A stretch of DNA of 64,000 nucleotides from Reticulitermes speratus. Lineage: Eukaryota > Arthropoda > Insecta > Blattodea > Rhinotermitidae. A program made the position numbers and the translations under genes. Below are positions 48,801-60,764 of this stretch, one piece after another. The stretch covers positions 26,084,133 to 26,148,132 of the forward strand of contig JAJKFL010000010.1 of assembly GCA_021186555.1 (NCBI GenBank), in the 5' to 3' direction. Every line of letters begins with the position of its first letter. Positions within the stretch are counted from its first letter, which is position 1. The notes beneath the pieces were generated by a model, which was given only the letters and a program-made list of their open reading frames with translations, made no database searches and was not told where the DNA came from.

Positions 48801-50623
48801 TACAAATCTTACGGCTGTATTCTTTATGCCATGTGACACAATTGCATTTTATAACCTATACAGGTTCCTGTAATGTGTCATTACAATGTCTGTGTAAGTG
48901 TTTGTGGTGACAGTTGTCACAGTTGTGTTTCGATGTCAAGTATATGTGCTATCGGAACTGGGCACTTACTGTCTATATAGGTCTTATAATTGTGGCTAAA
49001 TTATATGTAGCTTGTATAATAATATGATACATTGTTTTGTGCCTTAGATTTTCTAATTATTTTGAAAGAAAACGAAACAAATTAATAAACACATCAACTC
49101 GTGGAGCTAATCCTTCTGTTCCAGCTACTAATTTTCCAGATAACCAAAAGTCCCCCACATATTACAGCAAGCAATGGCTCACTCTCACGATCACAACGGC
49201 CTCCCCCCCGCAGTTTCCCCTTCCTGGACCACGCAAATAGGGCACAAATTATGCCATCGTCTTTGCTTAAGCAAATTGTTAACCACGACAAATTTGTTCC
49301 AAGTTGTTCATTTCCATCGAATCTGTATGTACAAATTTTCGGGTCTGTTTCGTCTTTACTTACCCGAAATGTTGTTTACTGACAGCAATAACAAAGTGTC
49401 CAAATGACACTGAATAACATTTCGTAACTTTTCCACCATCCTGTCACTATCCTGTCACTATCCTGTCACTCTCCTGTCACTATCCTATCACTATCCTGTC
49501 ACTATCCTTTCACAATCCTGTTACTATCCTGTCACTATCCTGTCACTATCCTGCCAATATCCTGCCACTATCCTGTCACTATCCTGTCACTATCCTGCCA
49601 CTATCCTGCCACTATCCTGCCACTATCCTGTCACTATCCTGTCACTCTCCTGTCACTCTCCTATCACTATCCTGTCAGTATCCTGTCACTATCCTTTCAC
49701 AATCCTGTCACTATCCTGTCACTATCCTGTCACTATCCTACCACTATCCTGCCAATATCCTGACACTATCCTGCCACTATCCTGCCACTATCCTGCCACT
49801 ATCATGTCACTCTCCTGTCACTATCCTATCACTATCCTGTCATTATCCTGTCACTATCCTTTCACAATCCTGTCACAATCCTGCCACTATCCTGCCACTA
49901 TCCTGCCACTATACTGTCACTATCCTGTCACTCTCCTGTCACTATCCTATCACTATCCTGTCATTATCCTGTCACTATCCTTTCACAATCCTGTCACTAT
50001 CCTGCCACTATCCTGTCACTATCCTGTCACTATCCTACCACTATCCTGCCAATATCCTGCCAATATCCTGCCACTATCCTGCCACTATCCTGTCACTATC
50101 CTGTCACTCTCCTGTCACTATCCTATCACTATCCTGTCATTATCCTGTCACTATCCTTTCACAATCCTGTCACTATCCTGCCACTATCCTGTCACTATCC
50201 TGTCACTATCCTGCCACTATCCTGTTAATATCCTGTCACTATCCTGTCACTATCCTGCCACTATCCTGTCAATATCCTGTCACTATCCTGTCACTATCCT
50301 GCCACTATCCTGTCAATATCCTGTCACTATCCTGTCACTATCCTGTCACTATCCTCTCACTATCCTGTCACTATCCTGTCACTATCCTGTCCCTATCCTG
50401 TAACTATATCTCTGCTCAGCACAACAACTGTTCACACTGCATGTAACAGCATCACAAATTGCATTTATTTACAGATATCGGCAGCAGCGCGCCTGAACCA
50501 CAACTGATACCCGTCATCATAAATGCAACATCTGGGATTGTCGGTGGCGTTGGTACTGCAGTTAATAAAACTCTTGGTATTCCTGTCGGTGTAGTTACTG
50601 AAATAATTGGTATAATTGGGTAA
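45889..50623 (+). CDS. Divergent secreted-peptide paralogue, two exons (68 aa), U3
   Basis: Exon 1 is 45889-45946 and exon 2 is 50475-50623, joined by a 4528-base phase-1 intron with GTAAGT and TTTATTTACAG. The signal peptide differs from U2 at two residues (AALALL for ATMALL), and the first mature residues (SSAPEP) are the same. After that the peptide is rewritten: QLIPVIINATSG, IVGGVGTAVNKT, LGIPVGVV, ending TEIIGIIG. Exon 2 is 78 bases (26 codons) shorter than in U2, and all length changes keep the frame. Two N-glycosylation sequons (NAT, NKT) appear that U2 lacks. No Cys. Splice sites, promoter and poly(A) signal are intact, so this looks like a working but fast-changing paralogue. Function unknown. 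Confidence 0.75.
46166..48440. repeat. Intronic 52-bp minisatellite, about 44 copies, U3
   Basis: Same 52-base monomer family as U1 but with its own variants (ACTCGTAAAGTACTC; ACAGTACAGTATGTG). Pairs and larger groups of monomers recur in order, for example the alternating CACACATC/CACATATC types between 47040 and 48190. Confidence 0.95.
48441..49436. other. Intron between the 52-bp and 11-bp arrays, U3
   Basis: Matches U1 14816-15790 with about 10-15 percent visible difference; no gene. Confidence 0.5.
49437..50400. repeat. 11-bp minisatellite, about 88 copies, U3 only
   Basis: CCTGTCACTAT repeats with variants (CCTATCACTAT, CCTTTCACAAT, CCTGCCAATAT). Blocks of variants recur, for example near 49820, 49940 and 50115. 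In U1, U2 and U4 the same place has only CCTGTCACTCGTAACTAT. The 199-codon plus frame inside is an artefact. Confidence 0.94.
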
Positions 50624-50713
50624 TCGTCCGCTCCTACCGAAACTACCGACATGTCTCCCCTATATGACCCACCACATCGCTCTGTTCCCGGACAAATCTC
50701 GTACAGTGCCGTC

Positions 50714-50905
50714 GTGTCAGCCTTCAGCATCACACCAGCAAGCAGTCAGCTGTCAGTACCGCCACAACACAACACGTGTCAGCCTTCAGCATCACACCAG
50801 CAAGCAGTCAGCTGTCAGTACCGCCACAACACAACTCGTGTCAGCCTTCAGCATCACACAGCAAGCAGTCAGCTGTCAAGTACCGCCACAACACAACACG
50901 TCTAA
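50714..50905. repeat. 3'-UTR 61-bp repeat, 3 copies, U3
   Basis: Three monomers of the 61-bp family. Confidence 0.88.
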
Positions 50906-50956
50906 CTGTCTGCAAGGCACAGCACAAGTGTCGCACTGACCGAGCGCTGCACTTGA

Positions 50957-51143
50957 TTTGAACGACGGCAAACTGCTGTTTGTGGATGTAAACACACTGT
51001 TGTAACGCACTGTAAACTTTACTACGCACAATTAGCACAATGTATACATTTGAACGACGGCAAACTGTTGTTTGTGGATGTAAACACACTGTTGTAACGC
51101 ACTGTAAACTTTACTACGCACAATTAGCACAATGTATACATTC
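50957..51143. repeat. 92-bp tandem duplication in the 3' UTR, U3 only
   Basis: The block starting TTTGAACGACGGCAAACTG (50957) is repeated at 51049 with one substitution visible. Other units have one copy. Confidence 0.9.
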
Positions 51144-51160
51144 TTATGCACACTGCACTG

Positions 51161-51166
51161 AATAAA
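51161..51166 (+). terminator. Poly(A) signal AATAAA, U3
   Basis: AATAAA 538 bases after the stop codon. Confidence 0.7.
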
Positions 51167-53000
51167 TTGTGAAGCACTGCAAATGATGCAGCTTGTTACT
51201 TATGTAAAGACGACGTTCCAGCTGCATATGTCCTGACACTTGTGTTTCCTTCACCTCCACCGACACCCCTGCCCTCTGTGTCTCAGTGTCAATTTCGTTA
51301 AACAAAAGACCCACTGACAAGCCGCTCAAGGCCGATGTCCTTGACACTGACACTCAGCCAGTGTCTGCATTCCAACTACTCAAGCAGCCAGTGTGTCGCG
51401 AACACGGACATTTGGGGTTTTTGGATTCATCACCGTCACACTGAACAGTGAGGAACAAAGTCAGTTCTGTCACTGTACAAGCCATGAGGGCGTATGGAGG
51501 TGATAAGGCACTACTCCACTTTCTCTCAATCTCACCAAAATGTGAAAGTGTCTGGTCAATTTCGCGCGCAGGGCTAAACCCTCTGTACACAGTGAAACAG
51601 GGCCCTTAATGGCGCCAAAGTCTGTCTGGAACTACAAGGCTGGCCAGCTGGCTGGATTGGTTAGTTTAGATTTTTTCGTTGGTTGGTTAGTCAGTCGGTC
51701 GGTCGGTCAGTCAGTGTGTCAATCAGTCAGCCAGCCAAAGAAATATTTTAGCTTGACTCTACTTTTGAATATCCGGACACGTCAGAGCAGAAACACCAGC
51801 ATGACGGACAATTGGACATATAAAGGAGCTTCATCATATGTCCGTCTTACCCACTATTTCTCCGTCCGTGCTTCGAGTTTCTACTACAGAAATGATCGAG
51901 TTATAACAGAGTCAACACTTGACACTGCTTTCGGTAACAGTGCTAGGGCCGGTATAACGCTCGTCACGTGGTTCAGATTTTTCTGTTGTTTGGATAGTTA
52001 GTGAGTTAGTCAGCCGCTCAATCAGTCAGCCAGTCAGTCAGTAATTCAGCCCCAATATGCAGGTCTTCGTGACATTTTCTTGTGGGCAGTCAAATTAAAA
52101 CTGCTTAAGTATAAGTTTTCAACTCTCTTAACTTCAAAAGTTACAGTTTCTCACCACGCATCAGAAGACCCTAGGTCCATCTGCCCTATCTAACCTCCCT
52201 CAGATAAAATCCACAAACCTCCTACCACCTAAACGTAAATACCATACATTAAGCGATTTTTAGAAACACTTTGCAAATCCGTCGCATTTCATATTTACAC
52301 CCTGAAGAGTCTCTGCGCTGTCTAGACGCTGCTACTCAGGCCACCGACTGCCAACGTCGGTTCTGCACAAAATCGTGTCATGTTATGACCCGTTTATCCA
52401 ACCGCGCCACTGCAGTGCTGGCGGTCTCTATTAGCCGTTTTATACAGCGCTGATACTCGTCTGAGGCCGGCCTGCTCTCATGCAAGTTGTTAACCCAGCA
52501 TATGGTACAAGGCTTCAGTCAGCGTATCCAATTTCCCAGCCTGGATTCCGCTGACACGTTCGCACGGCGTGTGGCAGTTCTGTCGACGTGTAACGAAACT
52601 TGTCACGTTAGCAGTAATTATGTTACAGTAACGCATGTAGCTGTATGTTTAAGAATTCAGTACTTTTTCAGCTCTTTCTGATTTCCGGTCTGTCACACCG
52701 TTACAGACATCAGAAGAGAAATGAGAGGTGTTGCTAAAAGGTGATTATAAAACGAACTGTTAGTAGCAGAAAGGGAGGTAAAAGTAATGAAACATGTTGC
52801 TGCAAAACAGCGTTTTTGTCCATTTAGAGTCCAAGCGGCAGTAACTGGCATATATAGAGTTACGGACTGTCAGATGTTGGGAAACAGCGGCAGAACTTGC
52901 TGCGGTGACTTGGAGGGTAGAGGTTACTTGTCAGGGGGGAGTTTGAGGAGACAATGGTAGGAGGTATGTGGTGTGCGAGGTGCGTCTTGTAAATTATCGG
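51167..53000. other. Intergenic spacer downstream of the gene, U3
   Basis: Matches the U2 spacer closely, with one monomer of the downstream 52-bp repeat near 52846; no gene supported. Confidence 0.5.
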
Positions 53001-53373
53001 TGCCATCATCATCATCATCATCATCATCAGAACTCAGATGCACTGCAGACCTGCACACCAGAGACACAGTGTCCAGTCAGATCGCCCAGTAAGATCCTCC
53101 ACGTCGCAGAAGCATTTGTTTTGCCCCATGACGCAACAGCCCCTAGTGGGCCAGGGCCTCCTCATTATCAAGGCTTCACGATCACACTCACACACAAGAC
53201 ACTCGATAGGACTCCTCTGGACGAGTGATCAGCTCGTCGCAGAGACCTCTACCTGACAACACACAACAATCACAAGAGAAAGACATCCATGCCCCCGGTG
53301 GGATTCGAACCCACAATCCCAGTAAGCGAGCTGCCGGAGATCCACGACTTAGACCGCGCGGCCACTGGGATCG
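53001..53373 (-). mobile_element. tRNA-Leu-like SINE, U3
   Basis: Near-identical to the U2 SINE, with intact A and B boxes at the right end and a longer pure (CAT)n tail at about 53006-53028 on the plus strand. Confidence 0.87.
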
Positions 53374-53631
53374 GCTGGAGAAGCAAATAGTGAGACACAT
53401 TTTGTTAAATTGTCAGTTGCGATGGTCACACGTAGTCTACAATTGTAGCGTTGGTAGAGGGACTGACTGGTAAAATGAAGTAGTCGAACAGAACCCTGTT
53501 TCATTGGTACTTTGTTCACCACAAATCCCACATAGACTGACCTAGGAGTGAATCCGGGCTTCCGCGGTAAAGTCTGCCTGAACCGTGACACGATCGAGAA
53601 TAATAATTAAATGTATCTGAATGAAATAACG

Positions 53632-53800
53632 AAATTTGTGGTCCTCTGGGGTATTACGTGACGTCGTGTGGTGATTGTTTATCGACGTTTCGGGACAACG
53701 TATCTCTTGACCCGTGATAATGGGACCGATACGTTGTCCCGAAACGTCGGTAAACACTTAACACACGACGCCGTGTAATACCCCAGGAGACCTCAGTTTT
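53632..53800. repeat. Long inverted repeat (73-bp arms), U4
   Basis: The left arm is 53632-53704 and the right arm 53728-53800. CTGGGGTATTAC on the left pairs exactly with GTAATACCCCAG on the right, a paired change from the U1/U2 form. Confidence 0.9.
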
Positions 53801-54442
53801 CATCAACATCGCGGCGGAAGTCTGAAATCATGAATGAAATAATGTTTAAAATGACGGACTGGACATGCGTCTGTTGGCAACACGGCAATGGACAACGTCT
53901 TGACGTTCTGAGCAATTGTCAGCTTCTCAATAAGTGTTGTTGTAGACACTGTCGACCTTCAAATACGTGGCACACTTGCAGCAACGCCTTAGAAGACAGT
54001 GACTTCTCGGACACCTGTGTGATGCGGGTTGCTTCGAAATCCTGCGCTCAAAAGAGAGAGACTTCGCATGCTTGTAGCTATCTGAGCTGTCAGCTAAGAG
54101 GCAACGGTCTGTCTGCCTCGGTACGTGTCGCTTATGTCTTGTCGTGTATCAAGACTCCAAGCGAGGGATTTAGGTGAACAGAGCGGTGAAGAGTTGCTGC
54201 GTGTTAGTGCCATTCACTGATGTTTGTTCTTGCATGCAAGCAATACAGTGCTGTTAAGCTGCTTGGCTATTGACGAGGCGGCAAGCTGTTATAACATCGC
54301 TTTAGAATAGCTACTGAAAACAGGCTGAGTCATGGCTTTGCTTGTTCACATTAGTACTTGGGAAGATGCTGTGCTATATGTTATAAGTAGACCGATGGAT
54401 AGCGTGCTTTGACATTCACAAATTCCACGTTCTGCCCACACA
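53801..54442. other. Spacer before 114-bp array, U4
   Basis: Near-identical to U3 36220-36861; no gene called. Confidence 0.5.
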
Positions 54443-54905
54443 GTGTATTTATGTGTTTTGTGTGGATCTCAGAACAAACAGCGATTATTTCACTGTACAG
54501 CATTAACTGACTGGTTTGTATAACTGAGACGGAGTGTGTTTACTGCGCGGTACGGACTGTATTTATGTGTTTTGTGTGGATCTCAGAACAAACAGCGATC
54601 ATTTCACTGTACAACATTAACTGACTGGTTTGTATAACTGAGACGGAGTGTGTTTACTGCGCGGTACGGACTGTATTTATGTGTTTTGTGTGGATCTCAG
54701 AACAAACAGCGATTATTTCACTGTACAGCATTAACTGACTGGTTTGTATAACTGAGACGGAGTGTGTTTACTGCGCGGTACGGACTGTATTTATGTGTTT
54801 TGTGTGGATCTCAGAACAAACAGCGATCATTTCACTGTACAACATTTACTGACTGGTTTGTATAACTGAAACGGAGTGTGTTTACTGCGCGGTACGGACT
54901 GTATC
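54443..54905. repeat. 114-bp minisatellite, about 4 copies, U4
   Basis: Smallest 114-bp array in the window, followed by the same short-type junction as U3. Confidence 0.93.
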
Positions 54906-55130
54906 TTTATATGTACACACCTAAAGCTCAGTGGTCACTATATGAACCACGAGTTTAACATTCAACTAACTGCGATACATGTCCCTTACTGATAGAAGTG
55001 CTGATATTAGGTTGAGCTCTGCTGTATTACATGCACAATGGTCAATTGTTTCTTCAGCCTCAGCTCGCACTGCACAGTGAATCAGTTTGTCACAATCACA
55101 AAAATCATTTTTCCACAAAGTTGCGTAATA
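54906..55130. other. Short-type spacer replacing the CRE/pogo block, U4
   Basis: Same as U3 37451-37675; lacks the CRE, pogo and hammerhead-like motifs. Confidence 0.7.
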
Positions 55131-55290
55131 TATAGATACACAGTCCTTATAGGTAATATAGTCCTTATAGATAATACAGTCCTTATAGATAATACAGTCC
55201 TTATAGATAATACAGTCCTTATAGATAATACAATCCTTATAGATAATACAATCCTTATAGATAATACAGTCCATATAGATAATACAGTCC
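55131..55290. repeat. 18-bp minisatellite, about 9 copies, U4
   Basis: Tandem ATAATACAGTCCTTATAG, short version. Confidence 0.92.
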
Positions 55291-55950
55291 TTCTCAACCA
55301 CTATGTCAAATGTACATTTGTTTTGAGTGTTAAAAATGTTATCGATTTCTATAAACACAGGTGGAATCACTGTCGATTATTATCGATTACTAACGACTAA
55401 GTAGACACTTATCGACCCAGACGTGACTCACAGAATCACTAAGTCACCACGTCATTACGTAACGTGGAAGGAGCAATTAAGATGCTTTTTCTTATGAAGG
55501 TGAAGTTTAAACGTGTTCAGAAGGACATCAGTAAACACTGACAACAGACTTTATTACAGTTTGGCGGCCTCTGAGTGTCCAGTGTACCTCCTTGCTAACC
55601 TGCTTTCATACGGAAAGTATGGCGTTTTAAGAAGATAAGTCGTAATGCGAGTGTAGCTTGCGACTGTGTTAACACAGCGCTCTTGTGGATGACAGTTCGT
55701 AGTTTGAACGTAGCAGCAATATGGCGGTTAATATCGAGTTTGAAGTCGAGTTAGGAAAAATGATTTGAACACCAAAAGCAAATTCCGTTAACTCCTGCGC
55801 TTATTTCCAAAGGTTCTACCTAAATTCGTCCCCTTTCAGTTCCGGAATCTGCAGTAGGCTCACGTCTGCAGTAGGCTCACGTCTGCAGCCTGAACTTCAG
55901 GACAGCTGAACTGCGTGATGATGTTGAAGGGCTGCAAATTGTTTTTTGGG
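55291..55950. other. Spacer holding the U3-like to U2-like switch, U4
   Basis: To about 55500 the variants are those of U3 (CTTATGAAGGTGAAG). From about 55625 they are those of U2 (TTTTAAGAAGATAAGTCG). A private 18-bp duplication (GTAGGCTCACGTCTGCA, twice) lies at 55852-55886. Confidence 0.65.
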
Positions 55951-56042
55951 TCACACACAGGGACGGTAGGGGCACAGACAGGAACGGTAGGGGCACAGAC
56001 AGGAACGGTAGGGGCACAGACAGGAACGGTAGGGGCACAGAC
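55951..56042. repeat. 21-bp minisatellite, about 4 copies, U4
   Basis: GGAACGGTAGGGGCACAGACA monomers. Confidence 0.92.
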
Positions 56043-56298
56043 AAGGGCTTCTGAAATGGCAATCACTGCCTTACCGAAATAATATGGCTGTGCTTTGTCT
56101 GACACACGGAACAGTGGAAAAGAACTTTCACACGGCCAAGACCGCCTGCAGGTTAGACAGCTGCACAATACATACATGGGCGTTGTACCGAAATATTGAA
56201 GGCGAGTGATGCGACACCAAAAACTCAAGCCGAGGAAGTAGAATAAATTAGTTATTGTCTTAATGGATAGCAGAATGAATTGAGGATTGGGACAGGGG

Positions 56299-58431
56299 AA
56301 TTGTGAATGTATTGTTTTGTAACTGGAATTGTGAATATATTGTTTTGTAATTGGAATTGTGAATGTATTGTTTTGTAACTGGAATTGTGAATATATTGTT
56401 TTGTAATTGGAATTGTGAATGTATTGTTTTGTAACTGGAATTGTGAATATATTGTTTTGTAATTGGAATTGTGAATGTATTGTTTTGTAACTGGAATTGT
56501 GAATATATTGTTTTGTAATTGGAATTGTGAATGTATTGTTTTGTAATTGGAATTGTGAATGTATTGTTTTGTAACTGGAATTGTGAATGTATTGTTTTGT
56601 AACTGGAATTGTGAATATATTGTTTTGTAATTGGAATTGTGAATGTATTGTTTTGTAATTGGAATTGTGAATGTATTGTTTTGTAACTGGAATTGTGAAT
56701 GTATTGTTTTGTAATTGGAATTGTGAATGTATTGTTTTGTAATTGGAATTGTGAATGTATTGTTTGTAATTGGAATTGTGAATGTATTGTTTTGTAACTG
56801 GAATTGTGAATGTATTGTTTTGTAACTGGAATTGTGAATATATTGTTTTGTAATTGGAATTGTGAATGTATTGTTTTGTAATTGGAATTGTGAATGTATT
56901 GTTTTGTAACTGGAATTGTGAATGTATTGTTTTGTAACTGGAATTGTGAATGTATTGTTTTGTAATTGGAATTGTGAATGTATTGTTTTGTAATTGGAAT
57001 TGTGAATGTATTGTTTTGTAACTGGAATTGTGAATATACTGTTTTGTAATTGGAATTGTGAATGTATTGTTTTGTAACTGGAATTGTGAATGTATTGTTT
57101 TGTAACTGGAATTGTGAATGTATTGTTTTGTAACTGGAATTGTGAATGTATTGTTTTGTAACTGGAATTGTGAATGTATTGTTTTGTAATTGGAATTGTG
57201 AATGTATTGTTTTGTAACTGGAATTGTGAATGTATTGTTTTGTAACTGGAATTGTGAATGTATTGTTTTGTAACTGGAATTGTGAATGTACTGTTTTGAA
57301 ACTGGAATTGTGAATGTATTGTTTTGTAATTGGAATTGTGAATGTATTGTTTTGTAACTGGAATTGTGAATGTATTGTTTTGTAACTGGAATTGTGAATG
57401 TATTGTTTTGTAACTGGAATTGTGAATGTATTGTTTTGTAACTGGAATTGTGAATGTATCGTTTTGTAACTGGAATTGTGAATGTATTGTTTTGTAACTG
57501 GAATTGTGAATGTATTGTTTTGTAACTGGAATTGTGAATGTATTGTTTTGTAACTGGAATTGTGAATGTATTGTTTTGTAACTGGAATTGTGAATGTATT
57601 TTTTTGTTATTGGAATTGTGAATGTATTGTTTTGTAACTGGAATTGTGAATGTATTGTTTTGTAACTGGAATTGTGAATGTATTGTTTTGTAACTGGAAT
57701 TGTGAATGTATTGTTTTGTAACTGGAATTGTGAATGTATTGTTTTGTAACCGGAATTGTGAATGTATTGTTTTGTAATTGGAATTGTGAATGTATTGTTT
57801 TGTAACTGGAATTGTGAATGTATTGTTTTGTAACTGGAATTGTGAATGTATTGTTTTGTAACTGGAATTGTGAATGTATTGTTTTGTAACTGGAATTGTG
57901 AATGTATTGTTTTGTAACTGGAATTGTGAATGTATTGTTTTGTAACTGGAATTGTGAATGTATTGTTTTGTAATTGGAATTGTGAATGTATGTTTTGTAA
58001 CTGGAATTGTGAATGTATTGTTTTGTAACTGGAATTGTGAATGTATTGTTTTGTAACTGGAATTGTGAATGTATTGTTTTGTAACTGGAATTGTGAATGA
58101 ATTGTTTTGTAACTGGAATTGTGAATGTATTGTTTTGTAACTTGAATTGTGAATGTATTGTTTTGTAACGGGAATTGTGAATGTATTGTTTTGTAACTGG
58201 AATTGTGAATGTATTGTTTTGTAACTGGAATTGTGAATGTATTGTTTTGTAACTGGAATTGTGAATATATTGTTTTGTAACTGGAATTGTGAATATATTG
58301 TTTTGTAACTGGAATTGTGAATGTATTGTTTTGTAACTGGAATTGTGAATGTATTGTTTTGTAACTGGAATTGTGAATGTATTGTTTTGTAATTGGAATT
58401 GTGAATGTATTGTTTTGTAATTGGAATTGAG
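56299..58431. repeat. 28-bp minisatellite, about 76 copies, U4
   Basis: Regular 28-base period with the same 3' edge as U2. An 887-codon minus frame crosses this array and the 21-bp array and is rejected as a gene. Confidence 0.95.
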
Positions 58432-59777
58432 CGGCACGGAAAAATTCTTAGACGAAAAACAAAGTGTAGGACGGCCGATAATACAACATGTGCGGTGCGT
58501 GAAGCATTGCTGTGGTACCACAATGTGCTGCATTTTAGCCAGTAATTGCTAACGTATTTGGGAGAACAAGGAGCTGCGAGTTATCAAGGAACGTGTTGCT
58601 GTGACAGCTTTTGTTATCTCAACTGTCTGCATAGAAATAACCGTACAATTAACTGTGACAGTGACCACATGACGTCACACCGATATACAGTCGAATGCTT
58701 CCTACTGTTCCACACATGAGTCACTAAATTGTTAGGCTGACACACAAATCGCAGTCTAAACTTTACTGCACTATCACAATATGGCCACTCCTTCACATAG
58801 CCATATTTCTGTACTTCATTACATAACATCGTTTCCCTGACAGAATAACTCCACAATATCTTTCTTGAAATTCTGTGTCAGTGTGGCGAATTGCAAAGTC
58901 GCATAAGAATGAACAAAACACAATTCAAAAGTCCTGACCTAAAACTGCTACCAACTTCCACCTTGTAGTACGTCACATGCGTCGTAAAAGTGGATATCAG
59001 CTGTCATACGTGGATAGGTTGGACCCGGTTTTTGAATCGGAACCAAAAGGAAAACTGCAAACACAAGAATGAGTGACGCCTGGCGTCCTCATCGCTGTCG
59101 GCGAGTTCACATTCACGATGTCAACGTCACATCTGGATATAACGTCCACTGTATGTTGGTTTCGAAGTTAAGACACTTTGAAGCTGTAAGACGTAAAGCG
59201 GTCTCGCTATACATAATTCCCAAACTTGGCTTGGCAACACAAATCACCGGCATATCATTACGTGTGTACAGACAGCACAAAGTTGTACACTTAAATGTGT
59301 CGTAAGGATGTACAATGGTACAAACGGAGTTCCTCGAAAACCAAATCCCTAAGAACGACCACGTACAGACGTCACATCCGCTCAAACAAACGCAATTTTC
59401 CGGTTTGTGAGACAACCAACAAGCATCACTCAGATTCCTGAATTTAGATTTGTAGTCTGAAGGTCAGTCCGACTGCAGTTACTGAAGCTGCCGGATGTGA
59501 TATGATTTGCGCTTGTAGGATATGTAGCATGCAGGGATCGCTGTTCAGGGCGGGGTTATGTGTAGTGACAATGTCATGCGGTTTGTCCATCCTGTCATTT
59601 ATGTACATACATAGAACACAATGTGAAGCGCACCGCAACATTACAGCGGGGGACTGGGAAGGAGCAGATCCTGAGGTGGTAAGATTGCTGTTAAAATCGA
59701 CGGCGCAATCCGACTTGTGACGTACCGACGTTAGAACTGCGGAACTGAAGTGTAACATTGTGCAGCTCACCGGGCAG
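58432..59777. other. Spacer upstream of the second promoter, U4
   Basis: Almost identical to U2 28969-30315; no supported gene. Confidence 0.5.
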
Positions 59778-59804
59778 TATAAACAGCAGGCTGTGTTTGT
59801 CAGT
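59778..59804 (+). promoter_or_regulatory. Upstream TATA box and initiator, U4
   Basis: TATAAA at 59778-59783 and TCAGT at 59800-59804; the following frame is closed as in U2. Confidence 0.42.
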
Positions 59805-60059
59805 CGATAGTCACAGTTAGATGTGCTTTATTTGCTTTGACTATACAATGAGCAATTGTGAAGTACTATTTGTGCTATTGCTATGTGTATAGCGTAACGT
59901 TTGTACTTCTGCTTCTTCAAGTATATTTCTGTGGCAGAGTATCGAAGAGAATTCAGCGCTTCGTTTCGGATGAACTTCAGAGCACTTACGTGTAAACACT
60001 GGATATGACACACTCAGTTTGGGTCTCACAACGTTGAATTAAAACCTTACCTGTTTCGT

Positions 60060-60705
60060 TAGTGTGTCTGTCTGTCTTCTGTTGCATATCGTGTACCAAA
60101 CAGTACGGTACTAAAAACGTGTACAGTGGAACGGTCAGATATGTCAGCATTTCAATGTAAAATTACTTTAACAATCTAAACTCCATTCCAAACCGTCGAA
60201 ATCCGTTGAATGGAATAAGCTTTCTGTGTAATTACACGCTCTGCTGTGTAATCTATAAATAAGTACCGCTGATATAAACAGCATTATATTTGGGATAAAG
60301 TAAGGTACAAAGTTTAAATAAATATGTACTACATTAAACTTAATAAATAAGAGGGATTTTAAGGATAATTTTGTGGTCTTGTACTTGAACGACCTTGCAG
60401 TGTAACGTACGGTATTGATATCATCTTAGGCACATTACATTGAAACATAGAGCACGATAGATTTTGGCATTAGAAATTCTTAATATTGGGGCTTGAATTT
60501 CGTCCCTAAATTAATTGACTCATAATTCAATGAGCTGATTCTAAAATGTGAGACCGAAATACGTAAATTACAGAAGACTGTGGGCAGACTTGTTGAAGTG
60601 ACCATGAATTTAAAAATATCTAATTACATGTGCTTATCGGCAATTATGCCTACAGACGTCAGTTGGCGTCGTCTAGGGGAATTACTGAGTACCTGCCGAC
60701 AGTAC
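60060..60705. other. Proximal 5' flank of the secreted-peptide gene, U4
   Basis: AT-rich and nearly identical to U2; no gene. Confidence 0.45.
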
Positions 60706-60741
60706 TATATATATGTGGCTCCGAACGAGCTCGGTATCAGT
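60706..60741 (+). promoter_or_regulatory. Core promoter of secreted-peptide gene, U4
   Basis: TATATATAT at 60706-60714 and TCAGT at 60737-60741. Confidence 0.75.
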
Positions 60742-60764
60742 CAAAGCCAACTTCTAGCCACAAG

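Larger units (their letters stand above)
35980..53561 (+). repeat. Segmental tandem duplication unit 3 (U3), with LINE insertion
   Basis: This is a full unit of about 17.6 kb. It has the short 5' half: about five 114-bp copies, and a different 225-base segment in place of the CRE/pogo block. It has very small 21-bp and 28-bp arrays, a 4.7-kb LINE insertion, an enlarged intronic array, a private 11-bp array, and a divergent but open paralogue of the secreted-peptide gene. Confidence 0.92.

Noticed and set aside
49804-50403. 199-codon plus frame
   Set aside because: It lies in the 11-bp intronic array that exists only in U3.
55860-58523. 887-codon minus-strand frame
   Set aside because: It runs through 28-bp and 21-bp minisatellites that lack stops in the minus frames; other frames over the same stretch are equally open, and there is no domain or start context.
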